Shown: one piece after another, positions 17,108 through 24,659 of the stretch | Layout of the letters: each line of letters starts with the position of its first letter | Position numbering within the stretch: position 1 is the stretch's first letter | Source: Lawsonibacter asaccharolyticus | Lineage (GTDB): Bacteria > Bacillota > Clostridia > Oscillospirales > Oscillospiraceae | Direction of reading: 5' to 3' | Assembly (NCBI GenBank): GCA_003112755.1 | Contig: BFBT01000001.1 | Span: 2,480,001-2,544,000, forward strand | Length of the DNA stretch: 64,000 nucleotides | Notes under the pieces: model-generated | The model's database searches: none | Told to the model about the DNA's origin: nothing | What the model saw: only the letters and a program-made list of their open reading frames with translations | Position numbers and translations under genes: made by a program

Positions 17108-17251
17108 TGCTCCCCGGGGCCCCATCGAAGATGGGGCGGCGCCTTTGCGCCGCAGTTTCTCCGCCGCGATGCGGCGGAGAAACCCGGAGGGCGGATCTAC
17201 TCCGTCCGAGGATAAAGATATGGGTTCCCAATGGGGCCAGCCCCATTGGGA
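17108..17251. repeat. Palindrome-rich spacer between the HIT repeats
   Basis: 144 bp made of successive hairpins: GCGGCGC/GCGCCGC near 17130-17150, TTTCTCCGCCGC with GCGGCGGAGAAA near 17155-17181, and CCAATGGGGC with GCCCCATTGG near 17228-17249. No coding sense. It looks like a REP/MITE-type inserted or rearranged element. Confidence 0.6.
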
Positions 17252-17338
17252 GGAGCAGGCGGGGCAGAGTGTAAAGCATCTGCATTTCCATGTACTGTCC
17301 GGCCGGGATATGACCTGGCCTCCGGGCTGAGAGGAGCC
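17252..17338 (+). pseudogene. Duplicated remnant of the HIT C-terminus
   Basis: The second 87-bp copy could encode EQAGQSVKHLHFHVLSGRD-type residues in frame up to a stop at 17330 but has no start or ribosome site, so it is a silent fragment. A terminator follows directly. Confidence 0.85.
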
Positions 17339-17355
17339 CCGAGACGGATCTTTGT

Positions 17356-17400
17356 AAAAAGGGCCTGGGCGGCTGTGCACAGCCGCCCAGGCCCTTTTTA
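17356..17400 (+). terminator. Terminator after HIT locus
   Basis: A stem of about 20 bp (left arm 17356-17376, right arm 17379-17399) with a minimal loop, ending in TTTTT. A residues flank the left side, so it is bidirectional in form. Confidence 0.88.
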
Positions 17401-17420
17401 GAATATCCTACAGAGAACAG

Positions 17421-17449
17421 TTGCAAAAGGGAGGCGTTTCCTTTATGAT
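17421..17449 (+). promoter_or_regulatory. Promoter of the CBS gene
   Basis: TTGCAA (17421-17426), 17 bp, TATGAT (17444-17449); leader about 85 bases. Confidence 0.65.
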
Positions 17450-17539
17450 AGAAGGAAAGAGGCCGCAGGCCGAGATGCGGAGAACGGCTGGGGAGATTTC
17501 TCAGACTGGGTATCGATACGAAACTGCAAGGAGACCAAT

Positions 17540-17968
17540 ATGAATATCATCAAGATCATGACTCCCAAGGCTCTGACCGTGTTTTTACATACAGGGGACA
17601 CGGTGCGTCAGGGACTGGAGCTGCTGCGGCAGCATGGATACACCGCCATCCCGGTGCTGAATGACCAGGGAGAATACCTGGGCAGCATCACAGAGGGGGA
17701 CTTCCTGCGTCATATTTTGGCCGTGGGTACCACCGACAGGAAGGCTCACGAGAAGTACCGTATCGGGGGCCTTCTCCGCCCGGACTTCTGCCCGCCGCTG
17801 GGTATCCGGGCCACTCCGGATCAGGTGGCCCAGGCGCTTCTGCGGCAGAACTTCATCCCCATCGTGGACGACCGGAACTGCTTCTGCGGGATCGTTACCC
17901 GGCGCTCCTTCATGGCCTTCCTGGTGAAGCGGACAGATCTGGAGGAGCTGGAGGCATCCCCGGTGTAA
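17540..17968 (+). CDS. CBS-domain pair protein
   Basis: A 142-residue protein made almost wholly of two CBS motifs: residues 1-58 (IMTPKALTVFLHTGDTVRQG, YTAIPVLNDQGEYLGSITEGDFL) and 80-130 (NFIPIVDDRNCFCGIVTRRSFM). Such stand-alone Bateman modules bind adenine nucleotides and act as sensors. Start ATG 17540 has AAGGAG upstream. The gene stands alone between a promoter and a terminator, so no partner is suggested. Confidence 0.9.
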   Translation: MNIIKIMTPKALTVFLHTGDTVRQGLELLRQHGYTAIPVLNDQGEYLGSITEGDFLRHILAVGTTDRKAHEKYRIGGLLRPDFCPPLGIRATPDQVAQALLRQNFIPIVDDRNCFCGIVTRRSFMAFLVKRTDLEELEASPV

Positions 17969-17972
17969 AGAG

Positions 17973-18006
17973 AAAACCTCTGTACCGTGTGGTACAGAGG
18001 TTTTTT
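17973..18006 (+). terminator. Terminator after CBS gene
   Basis: AAAACCTCTGTACC (17973-17986) pairs with GGTACAGAGGTTTT (17991-18004), loop GTGT, then T's. It sits between the convergent CBS gene and rpmB and can serve both. Confidence 0.92.
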
Positions 18007-18022
18007 GTCAGCCTTATTCCAA

Positions 18023-18211
18023 TCACACAGCGCGGGTGACCTTACCGGAACGGAGGCATCTGGTGCAGACGTACACGTGGGTAGGAGTGCCCTTCACGAT
18101 CGCCTTCACGCGCTTCACATTGGGCTTCCAGACACGGTTGGAACGGCGGTGGGAGTGGGAGACCTGGATGCCAAAGGTGACGCCCTTGTCGCAGAATTCG
18201 CATTTAGCCAT
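18023..18211 (-). CDS. rpmB: Ribosomal protein L28
   Basis: The 62-residue L28: MAKCEFCDKGVTFGIQVSHS followed by NRVWKPNVKRVK and YVCTRCLRSGKVTR. The C-x-x-C pairs indicate the zinc-binding form. GAGGAGG precedes ATG 18211. Single-gene unit with its own promoter. Confidence 0.96.
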   Translation of the reverse strand: MAKCEFCDKGVTFGIQVSHSHRRSNRVWKPNVKRVKAIVKGTPTHVYVCTRCLRSGKVTRAV

Positions 18212-18261
18212 GTTGCTTACCTCCTCGCTATGAGAGTACGCTTATAGAAGCATCGACTGAT

Positions 18262-18290
18262 ATAATACCAGATGTTGCGTGAAAATGCAA
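18262..18290 (-). promoter_or_regulatory. Promoter of rpmB
   Basis: Minus strand: TTGCAT (18290-18285), 17 bp, TATTAT (18267-18262). The gap to the hprK promoter (18291-18458) holds only a 9-bp hairpin at 18336-18360. Confidence 0.75.
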
Positions 18291-18458
18291 GAGTTTTTTT
18301 CAAAAACTCCGCTTATTCTCAGGAGTGGAAGGGCAGGGGCGGCCTGTGGCCGGCCGCCCCTGGAAATTTTACGGGCACGCTCTGGCAGTTTTGACGAAAA
18401 AGGAGAGGGCAGCATCTCCTGCCTGTGTAAAATAGGACAAGAAAAAACAGCTGTTCTC

Positions 18459-18487
18459 TTGCGTGCCGGGTGGAAATGAGCTATACT
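18459..18487 (+). promoter_or_regulatory. Promoter of hprK-glucokinase
   Basis: TTGCGT (18459-18464), 17 bp, TATACT (18482-18487), close to the hprK start at 18524. Confidence 0.6.
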
Positions 18488-18523
18488 AATCCAGAACCAG
18501 AATATAGGAGAGGGGTGCACCCT

Positions 18524-19477
18524 GTGACAGAGACCCAAAACAGCGTCCGTCTGGGCGAGATCATCAAGGAATTCCACCTGGAGCTCCTCCACGAGGGAGA
18601 GGACTACCAGAATATCCCGCTGCGGACCCTGGACGTAAACCGCCCCGGACTTCCGCTGTCCGGCTTTTTTGAGCATTTTGACACCAAGCGCCTGCTGGTG
18701 ATGGGACTGACAGAGACTACCTATGTCAGCGGCATGAGTGAAGAGCGGCGCCGGGAGAGCTTTGACCGACTGCTCTCCTACCCGGTGCCTGCCCTGATCT
18801 ATACCCGGGGCATCGACCCGTTCCCAGAGTGTATGGAGATGGCCCAGAAATACGGGCGCACCGTGCTGCGCACCCAGGAGCAGACCTCGGCTTTTATGAG
18901 CTCTCTCATCGGCAGTCTCTACAACCATCTGGCTCCCCGGATCACCCGGTCAGGCGTGATGATGGAGATCTACGGCGAGGGGGTGCTCTTCCAGGGAGAG
19001 TCCGGCGTGGGCAAGAGCGAGGTAGCCATCGAGCTGATCAAGCGCGGCCACCGCATCATCGCGGACGATGCGGTGGAGATCAAGGAGACCAACCATGGCA
19101 CCCTGGTGGCTTCCGCCCCGGAGCTGATCCGCCACTACATGGAGCTGCGGGGCATCGGGGTCATCGATGTACGCCGCCTGTTCGGCATGGGGGCCATCAA
19201 GATGAATCAGGAGATCGATATGGTCATCAAGCTGGAGCCCTGGGATGACACCGCAGTCTATGACCGCCTGGGCCTGGAGAACACCTACACCGAGATCCTG
19301 GGGGTGCAGCTGCCCGCCCTGACCATCCCGGTGAAGCCGGGCCGGAACCTGGCCAGCATCGTGGAGGTGGCGGCCATGAACAACCGCAACCGCAAGATGG
19401 GCCACAACGCGGCGCTGGAGCTGACCAGAAGAATGGATCAACATTTTGCCCGGAAGATGGGTGTGGGAGATGAATGA
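18524..19477 (+). CDS. hprK: HPr kinase/phosphorylase
   Basis: About 317 residues. It phosphorylates HPr on Ser46 in response to glycolytic state, driving carbon-catabolite control. The Walker A loop GESGVGKSE, the following ADDAVEI, the HprK signature around RGIGVIDVRRLFG, and the C-terminal MNNRNRKMG are all present. GTG 18524 is chosen: AGGAGAGG lies 10 bases upstream and the protein then starts near the usual family N-terminus; the open frame reaches 18470. Its stop at 19477 abuts the glucokinase start. Confidence 0.93.
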   Translation: MTETQNSVRLGEIIKEFHLELLHEGEDYQNIPLRTLDVNRPGLPLSGFFEHFDTKRLLVMGLTETTYVSGMSEERRRESFDRLLSYPVPALIYTRGIDPFPECMEMAQKYGRTVLRTQEQTSAFMSSLIGSLYNHLAPRITRSGVMMEIYGEGVLFQGESGVGKSEVAIELIKRGHRIIADDAVEIKETNHGTLVASAPELIRHYMELRGIGVIDVRRLFGMGAIKMNQEIDMVIKLEPWDDTAVYDRLGLENTYTEILGVQLPALTIPVKPGRNLASIVEVAAMNNRNRKMGHNAALELTRRMDQHFARKMGVGDE

Positions 19478-19478
19478 G

Positions 19479-20426
19479 ATGTATATCGGGCTTGACATCG
19501 GCGGCACCAACATGGTGGCCGGACTGACTAATGGAGCGGGAAAGATCATCAACAAGGTGAGCCGTCCGGTGAACAAGGCGTGGGACCCGGCAGAGCTGTG
19601 CCGCCAGTCCGCCCAGCTGGCCCAGCAGGCGGCGGAGGTGGGGGGCTTCGCCGCAGATCAGATCAAGGCAGTGGGCCTGGGCCTGCCCGGTCTGGTGGAC
19701 AACAAGACGGGCTATGTGATCCAGACTCCCAACATGCCCTTTGACAACACTCCCATCCGGGAGATGTTCCAGGCGGAGTGGGACGTGCCCGTCTATCTGG
19801 GCAACGACGCCAACTGCGCCGCTATCGGTGAGTACTGGGCCGGCGCGGCCAAGGACTGCGACCCCGCAGTGGTGGTCACCCTGGGCACCGGCATCGGAGG
19901 CGGCCTGGTGGTGGGCGGCAAGCTGTACACCGGCTTCGCCCAGTCCGGGCTGGAGGTGGGCCACATGATCATCCGGCCCAACGGCGTGCTGTGCGGCTGC
20001 GGGAACCGGGGATGCTGGGAGCAGTACGGCTCCGCTACTGCCCTGATCCGTATTGCCCAGGAGGCCATGGAGCGGGACCCGGGCAGCGTGATGTGGGAGC
20101 TGTGCCAGGGGGACCGCTTCCGCGTGGACGGGCGCATCCCTTTCCAGGCTGCCCGGCTGGGGGACCTGTCGGCAAAGAAGGTGCTTCACCGCTATCTCGA
20201 GGGGCTGTCCATCGGCCTGATCAACCTGGTGAACATCCTCCAGCCGGAGATCATCTGCCTGGGCGGCGGCATCAGCAACGCAGAGGACGACCTGTTGCTG
20301 GACCCCCTGCGGGGGCTGGTGCTGGCGGGCTGCTTTGACAAGTCCAAGCCGCCGCGCCTGGAGAGAGCCTCCCTGGGCAACGACGCCGGAGTGGTAGGGG
20401 CTGCCATGCTGTACAAGATGCTGTAA
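19479..20426 (+). CDS. ROK family glucokinase
   Basis: About 315 residues. The N-terminal phosphate loop GLDIGGTNMVAGL, catalytic Asp region (YLGNDANCAA), TLGTGIGGG, EVGHM and the ROK zinc motif CGCGNRGCWEQY identify a ROK sugar kinase, most likely glucokinase. ATG 19479 has GGGAGA 8 bases upstream; ATG 19470, overlapping hprK, is the alternative. The pair hprK-glucokinase joins catabolite signalling with glucose entry into glycolysis. Confidence 0.9.
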   Translation: MYIGLDIGGTNMVAGLTNGAGKIINKVSRPVNKAWDPAELCRQSAQLAQQAAEVGGFAADQIKAVGLGLPGLVDNKTGYVIQTPNMPFDNTPIREMFQAEWDVPVYLGNDANCAAIGEYWAGAAKDCDPAVVVTLGTGIGGGLVVGGKLYTGFAQSGLEVGHMIIRPNGVLCGCGNRGCWEQYGSATALIRIAQEAMERDPGSVMWELCQGDRFRVDGRIPFQAARLGDLSAKKVLHRYLEGLSIGLINLVNILQPEIICLGGGISNAEDDLLLDPLRGLVLAGCFDKSKPPRLERASLGNDAGVVGAAMLYKML

Positions 20427-20470
20427 GGGCCCGGCTCCCGGCCGGGAGAGCAGCGGTGGAACAAGAACAG

Positions 20471-20498
20471 GGCGGCCTCCGCAGATGCGGAGGCCGCC
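20471..20498. terminator. Hairpin between converging units
   Basis: GGCGGCCTCCGCA (20471-20483) pairs with TGCGGAGGCCGCC (20486-20498). There is no real T tract, so it may be a weak or factor-aided terminator. The rest of 20427-20651 shows no gene. Confidence 0.45.
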
Positions 20499-20651
20499 TC
20501 GGCTTGTGGAAAAAGCTCTCCTGTGAGGAATTCCGCCACCCGCAGGCGACGGAATAAAAGTTTGATTTCGTCATTTCCAAGGGCGTGTACCTCGGGAATG
20601 ACAGTCTCTCCGCCCATTGCCTGGCTGGCAGGCTCCTGAGAACGTCCAGGT

Positions 20652-20864
20652 TCAGAGGACAAAATCCTCGTCCTTCAGCCTGGAGAAATCCGCCTTAGCC
20701 GGGCGGGGAGGGACCCGTTTCAATGGGTCGTACTTGAAGGATCGGCAGCTGGAACCGGCAGACATGACCCCCTTCCGGTCGCAGATCACCTGATCCTCGC
20801 TCAGGGCGCGCCCACGGGCGCAGTAGGTGCAGCGGGGTTCGATCTTTTTTTGAAACAGGCCCAT
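20652..20864 (-). CDS. Small cysteine-rich protein downstream of ylbJ
   Basis: About 70 residues, with RCTYCARGRAL, a following CDRKG and a fourth Cys in SSCRSFKYDP, spaced like a small zinc ribbon. Function unknown. ATG 20864 follows GGGAGGGA; an in-frame extension to 20924 lacks a site. It starts 31 bp after ylbJ and shares its transcript, so a sporulation-related role is possible. Confidence 0.7.
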   Translation of the reverse strand: MGLFQKKIEPRCTYCARGRALSEDQVICDRKGVMSAGSSCRSFKYDPLKRVPPRPAKADFSRLKDEDFVL

Positions 20865-20895
20865 GAAGGTCCCTCCCAATGCGTTGTTGGGACCA

Positions 20896-22080
20896 TTATA
20901 CTCTCTTTGGCCTGGGTTTTCCACTGCTTTTTTTCACCATATAGACGGCCAGTGCCACAAAGAGCAGCCAGACGCCCCAGGCGGCCGCGGTGGAGATGGT
21001 TAGGGCACGCTGAAAGTCCAGGCTGGCGATGCCCTCCACCTGTTCCGCCAGGTAGGAGGAGACCGGCGCCTCCAGGGGGAAGCGGCGGACCAGCAGGGCA
21101 GTGAAAAGGGCGGAGAGGCCGCCATGGAGCAGCTTGCCGGTGAGGTAGGTCCGCAGGGACAGGCCGCTGTCTCCCAGAAAGGCCAGCACCTGGCAGTGGA
21201 CAGAGAGGCCGGCCCACCCCAGCATGAAGGCGGCCATGGACAGCCGGCCGGTCACTGTGCCCGCTCCGGTGAGGGAGGAGACCCCGGAGGAGAGCTCCAA
21301 CAGGCCGGTGATGAGCCGCTGGGCCCATGCCTGATCCAGCCCCAGGGGGGAGAGCAGAGCGGCCGCCCCGCCGGCCAGAGCGCCCATGACGCCGGAGAGA
21401 AAGAGCATCCGGATGACCACCGTGAAAAACAGCACGAAGGCACAGATATTCAGGGTGGAGGACAGGGCCCCGGTGATGGAGTGGGTGAAGGCCACGGGGA
21501 AGCTGGCTGCCTGGAACTGGGGGGCCGCATGGCGTCCCGGCCGGGGCCCCTCGCCGGGCCGGTAGAAGCGGAAGAGCAGGCCTACGCACAGGGAAGCGGC
21601 GATATGTGCCAGATAGAGGAGCAGCCCCGCACGGCTGCTAGCGAAGATCCCGGTGCCCACCACCCCCAGGATAAAGGCGGGACCTGAATTGTTGCAGAAG
21701 GCCAGCAGCCGTTCTGCCTCTGTTTTGGAGCACTGGCCGTTCTCGTATAGGGCGATGGCAGTGCGGGCCCCCACCGGGTAGCCCCCCACAAAGCCCAGGG
21801 CGAGGGCAGAGGAGCAGGCGCCCCCCACCCGGAACAGGGGGGCCATGACCCCCTCCAGCAGACGGCCCAGGTAGCGGCTCATCCCCAGCTCTACCACCAG
21901 GGAGGAGAGGACAAAGAAGGGAAAAAGGGAGGGGATGATCACATTGCCGCACAGGGCCAGCCCGTCCCGGGCGGCGGCCATGCTCTCCTGGGGCCAGCGC
22001 ATCAGGGCCAGAACAGCGCACAGCAGAGCCAGACCCAGCATCAGGTCCCGGTATTTTCTTCTGGAGAACAGACGGCCCAT
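20896..22080 (-). CDS. ylbJ: YlbJ-like sporulation membrane protein (nucleoside-recognition fold)
   Basis: About 394 residues with 8-10 membrane helices. It resembles YlbJ: GNVIIPSLFPFFVLSSLVVE near the start, GFVGGYPVGART, CNNSGPAFILGVVGTG, and the mirrored second half (LLELSSGVSSLTG). In Bacillus ylbJ is sigma-E controlled and needed for heat-resistant spores. ATG 22080 has GGGAGGTGA upstream; the open frame reaches 22113. Presence supports a spore-forming lineage. Confidence 0.82.
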   Translation of the reverse strand: MGRLFSRRKYRDLMLGLALLCAVLALMRWPQESMAAARDGLALCGNVIIPSLFPFFVLSSLVVELGMSRYLGRLLEGVMAPLFRVGGACSSALALGFVGGYPVGARTAIALYENGQCSKTEAERLLAFCNNSGPAFILGVVGTGIFASSRAGLLLYLAHIAASLCVGLLFRFYRPGEGPRPGRHAAPQFQAASFPVAFTHSITGALSSTLNICAFVLFFTVVIRMLFLSGVMGALAGGAAALLSPLGLDQAWAQRLITGLLELSSGVSSLTGAGTVTGRLSMAAFMLGWAGLSVHCQVLAFLGDSGLSLRTYLTGKLLHGGLSALFTALLVRRFPLEAPVSSYLAEQVEGIASLDFQRALTISTAAAWGVWLLFVALAVYMVKKSSGKPRPKRV

Positions 22081-22182
22081 GGGGCTCACCTCCCGGCGCA
22101 GAGCGGGCCGCACGGAACGTGCGCGGTCCCTTATGGATCTATATGCGCGGGCAGAAAAAAGATGCCCTTTTTCTGAAACAGG

Positions 22183-22226
22183 AGAGAAAACTGCCCCGGC
22201 GCGGTCTCAGGACCGCGCCGGGGCAG
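22183..22226 (-). terminator. Terminator after secreted esterase gene
   Basis: A perfect 16-bp stem (22191-22206 with 22211-22226), loop TCAG; on the minus strand TTTTCTCT follows. Confidence 0.88.
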
Positions 22227-22246
22227 TTCAGTTGGAAGAAGGGGCT

Positions 22247-24448
22247 TCAGCCCTTAGTGATGGTCACAGCGTCGTTGTTGGCAAAGGCGGAGGGGCTGTA
22301 ATAGCGGGTGCCGTCCTCGGCCAGGCGGTAGTGCTCCAGGAAGTCCCAGGCCAGCCGGAACTCCTCGGGGTAGCAGTTGTGCTCCCGGGCCAGGGTGCGG
22401 GTGAACTGGACCAGGGGGATGCTGTTGCTGTCCGCCCAGGTGTAGGTGTAGTAGCGGCCGCTCTCGTCATAGCTGGAGCAGGCGGCCAGGAAGCTGGCGT
22501 GGTCGTTGGGGGTAAAGGTCACATCCAGGCCGTTCATCTTCTGCGCGCCGGTGACCCAGTCATGGATGGAATTGTTATCACCGGAGAGCCAGGGAGCGGC
22601 CACCAAGCTGTCGATGTCGGCCTGACCGGCCAGCAGATAGCTGGGCATCATGCTGTCAGCGGTAAACTGGGTGTTGTTGAAGGAGGTGGAGGCCACAGCG
22701 GCGAAGTAGTAGGCCTCGCTGTTGTGGGTCAGGGTCTGGACCGTCCGGCTGCCCAAGGAATGGCCGGTGCCGTACACCCGGGTGAGGTCCATCTGGACAC
22801 CAGCCTGCTTGCTGACCACCTGGTCCAGCAGCAGCAGGGCGGAGCGGGTCATGTTGACGTTGTCCTCTTCATCGCCATAAATCAGGCTGGCGGCGCTGGA
22901 GTTGCAATACTCGCCCATGATGAGCAGGATGCAGCCCTCATCGTTGGCCACGGCCCAGTAGCCGGAGCAGTCCATAAAGGTAGAGGCGGCCTGAGTCATA
23001 CCGGGGAAGACCACTAGGACAGGAGCGCCCTCAGCACTGTTGTTTTTCACAGAGTCGGGGATGTAAATCAGAGACTCGCGGGGGTCCAGGACGCCGTTGC
23101 TGTCATAGTCGTTGAAAGCGGAGATGCAGGAGTACACTGTACCGCCCACCAAGCTACCGGGGACGGAGACCCGGGTGGACTCCAGGGCCCGCAGCTCCAC
23201 AGTGGCATCGTTGCCGTCATAGCCATCGAAGGTATAGGTGGCGATGGCCTTGCCGCTCTCCGCAGCAGTCCGGGCAGCCTTGGTGGCCTGATAGTAGTCC
23301 AGACGGTAGGCCAGGTTGTTGCTGTAAGCAAATTGATAGGTGTAGCGGGTGTAGGCGGCCAGGAAGTCCCGGATCTGGGCGGCGTTCAGGTCAGCGCCGT
23401 CCTCCACCCGGACCTGAGAGATGCCGTAGCGGGTATTGGGGTCCCATGTCTTGGCGTTCTGGTTGGCATAGCGGGTAGTCCAGGAGCTGGAGGAGATGCT
23501 TTGACGATACAGCCCATCCACTGTGGGGACAGCATAGGCGTCATTGACGTTCTTCCAGTAGCTGACGCTGGCATCCCCCTGGGGATAGCCGGCGAAGAGG
23601 GTGGGCACAGGGACATCCGCATTGGTCATGAACTTCGCGGAGGCGATGGCACCGTCGTTCTTCATGTCAGTCAGGGTGGCAGTGAAGTCCTCATCGCTAT
23701 AGCCGGGGTGATAGGTGCTCACGTTATAGCCGTTATAGGTGCGGGCAGCGGCCTGGTCCAGATAGCCGGAGCCCACGCTCTTGCCGCCGATGAAGGCCTG
23801 GCTGATGACGTACAGGGGGTTCTCGGCGGTCCAGGACTCCAGCACCGCGCAGCCCTCGCCGTAGCCTACATAGTAGTTGCAGGAGTGGCCGGTGAAGAAG
23901 GAACAGGTGGTGCCGTCGCTGAGGGTCACCTTGCCGGTCTGGACCACGCCGCCGGGGGCGGTCTCGCGGGTGCCGCCGGCGTCGTTGCCGATCACCTCGC
24001 CCAGGCAGGCCTCCAGATAGGCGGCCTCGCTGTCAGGGGTGCCCCAGCCGCCCTGGCCGGGCTCCAGGACAAAGAGGAGCTCGCCATAGGTGTCGGCCTG
24101 CTCCAGCCAGCCCTGCTCCTGAAGGAAGGCGTAGGGGTCCGCAATGCCGTCGGGCAGGGCTATGACGGTGATGTAGGCGCGGAGGGCGGCGTGCTGGCCC
24201 ACATAGAGCTTGAAGGAGCGGCCGGCGGCCTCGCCGTCCTGGAAGGTGTAGGTGTAATAGCCGATGACGGGGTGCTCATTGACTTCAGTGCGGTCGATGG
24301 GCAGGGAGCGGGTCTCGCCGCTCCTGCTGGTGTGGGAGAGCAGATACCGGTTGAGATCGGTGGGCGCGGCGGAGGCCGCGGAGGCGCCCACAGACAGGCC
24401 CAGGACCAGGGCCATTGCCAGAAGCAGGGACAAAGCTCGTTTGCGCAT
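22247..24448 (-). CDS. Large secreted alpha/beta-hydrolase (esterase-like)
   Basis: A 733-residue exported protein: signal peptide of about 25 residues ending ASA, an N-terminal region of some 430 residues I cannot assign, then an alpha/beta-hydrolase domain. In that domain VLVVFPGMTQAAST looks like the oxyanion segment and GTGHSLGSR (Ser near residue 565) is the nucleophile elbow; LLAGQAD and a late NDHASF may supply Asp and His. The layout recalls PHB depolymerase/feruloyl-esterase-like proteins. No sortase, SLH or lipid anchor is seen, so it is probably released. Start ATG 24448 follows GAGGAGGA. Substrate unknown. Confidence 0.7.
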   Translation of the reverse strand: MRKRALSLLLAMALVLGLSVGASAASAAPTDLNRYLLSHTSRSGETRSLPIDRTEVNEHPVIGYYTYTFQDGEAAGRSFKLYVGQHAALRAYITVIALPDGIADPYAFLQEQGWLEQADTYGELLFVLEPGQGGWGTPDSEAAYLEACLGEVIGNDAGGTRETAPGGVVQTGKVTLSDGTTCSFFTGHSCNYYVGYGEGCAVLESWTAENPLYVISQAFIGGKSVGSGYLDQAAARTYNGYNVSTYHPGYSDEDFTATLTDMKNDGAIASAKFMTNADVPVPTLFAGYPQGDASVSYWKNVNDAYAVPTVDGLYRQSISSSSWTTRYANQNAKTWDPNTRYGISQVRVEDGADLNAAQIRDFLAAYTRYTYQFAYSNNLAYRLDYYQATKAARTAAESGKAIATYTFDGYDGNDATVELRALESTRVSVPGSLVGGTVYSCISAFNDYDSNGVLDPRESLIYIPDSVKNNSAEGAPVLVVFPGMTQAASTFMDCSGYWAVANDEGCILLIMGEYCNSSAASLIYGDEEDNVNMTRSALLLLDQVVSKQAGVQMDLTRVYGTGHSLGSRTVQTLTHNSEAYYFAAVASTSFNNTQFTADSMMPSYLLAGQADIDSLVAAPWLSGDNNSIHDWVTGAQKMNGLDVTFTPNDHASFLAACSSYDESGRYYTYTWADSNSIPLVQFTRTLAREHNCYPEEFRLAWDFLEHYRLAEDGTRYYSPSAFANNDAVTITKG

Positions 24449-24567
24449 GATGATTTCCTCCTCATTCCCTCGTTTGTTGGTGTGTGCTGGGCGCGGGCAT
24501 CGCTGTCGGCGGGGTCTAAAGACAGCAATTAGACAAAATTTACAATTTTTCCTGCGCTTTCGTCTTT

Positions 24568-24596
24568 ATTATAGCTGTTTTGACTGCCGCTTTCCA
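24568..24596 (-). promoter_or_regulatory. Promoter of the secreted esterase gene
   Basis: Minus strand: TGGAAA (24596-24591), 17 bp, TATAAT (24573-24568). Leader about 115 bases. Confidence 0.6.
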
Positions 24597-24659
24597 GTGA
24601 GAAATTTTGATAAATGGATGGGAAAAATGCATGGGATGGGATGAGAAAGGGGAAGGAGG

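Noticed and set aside
17021..17338. Insertion sequence at the HIT gene
   Set aside because: There is no transposase frame, and the flanking direct repeats (87 bp) are too long for a target-site duplication.
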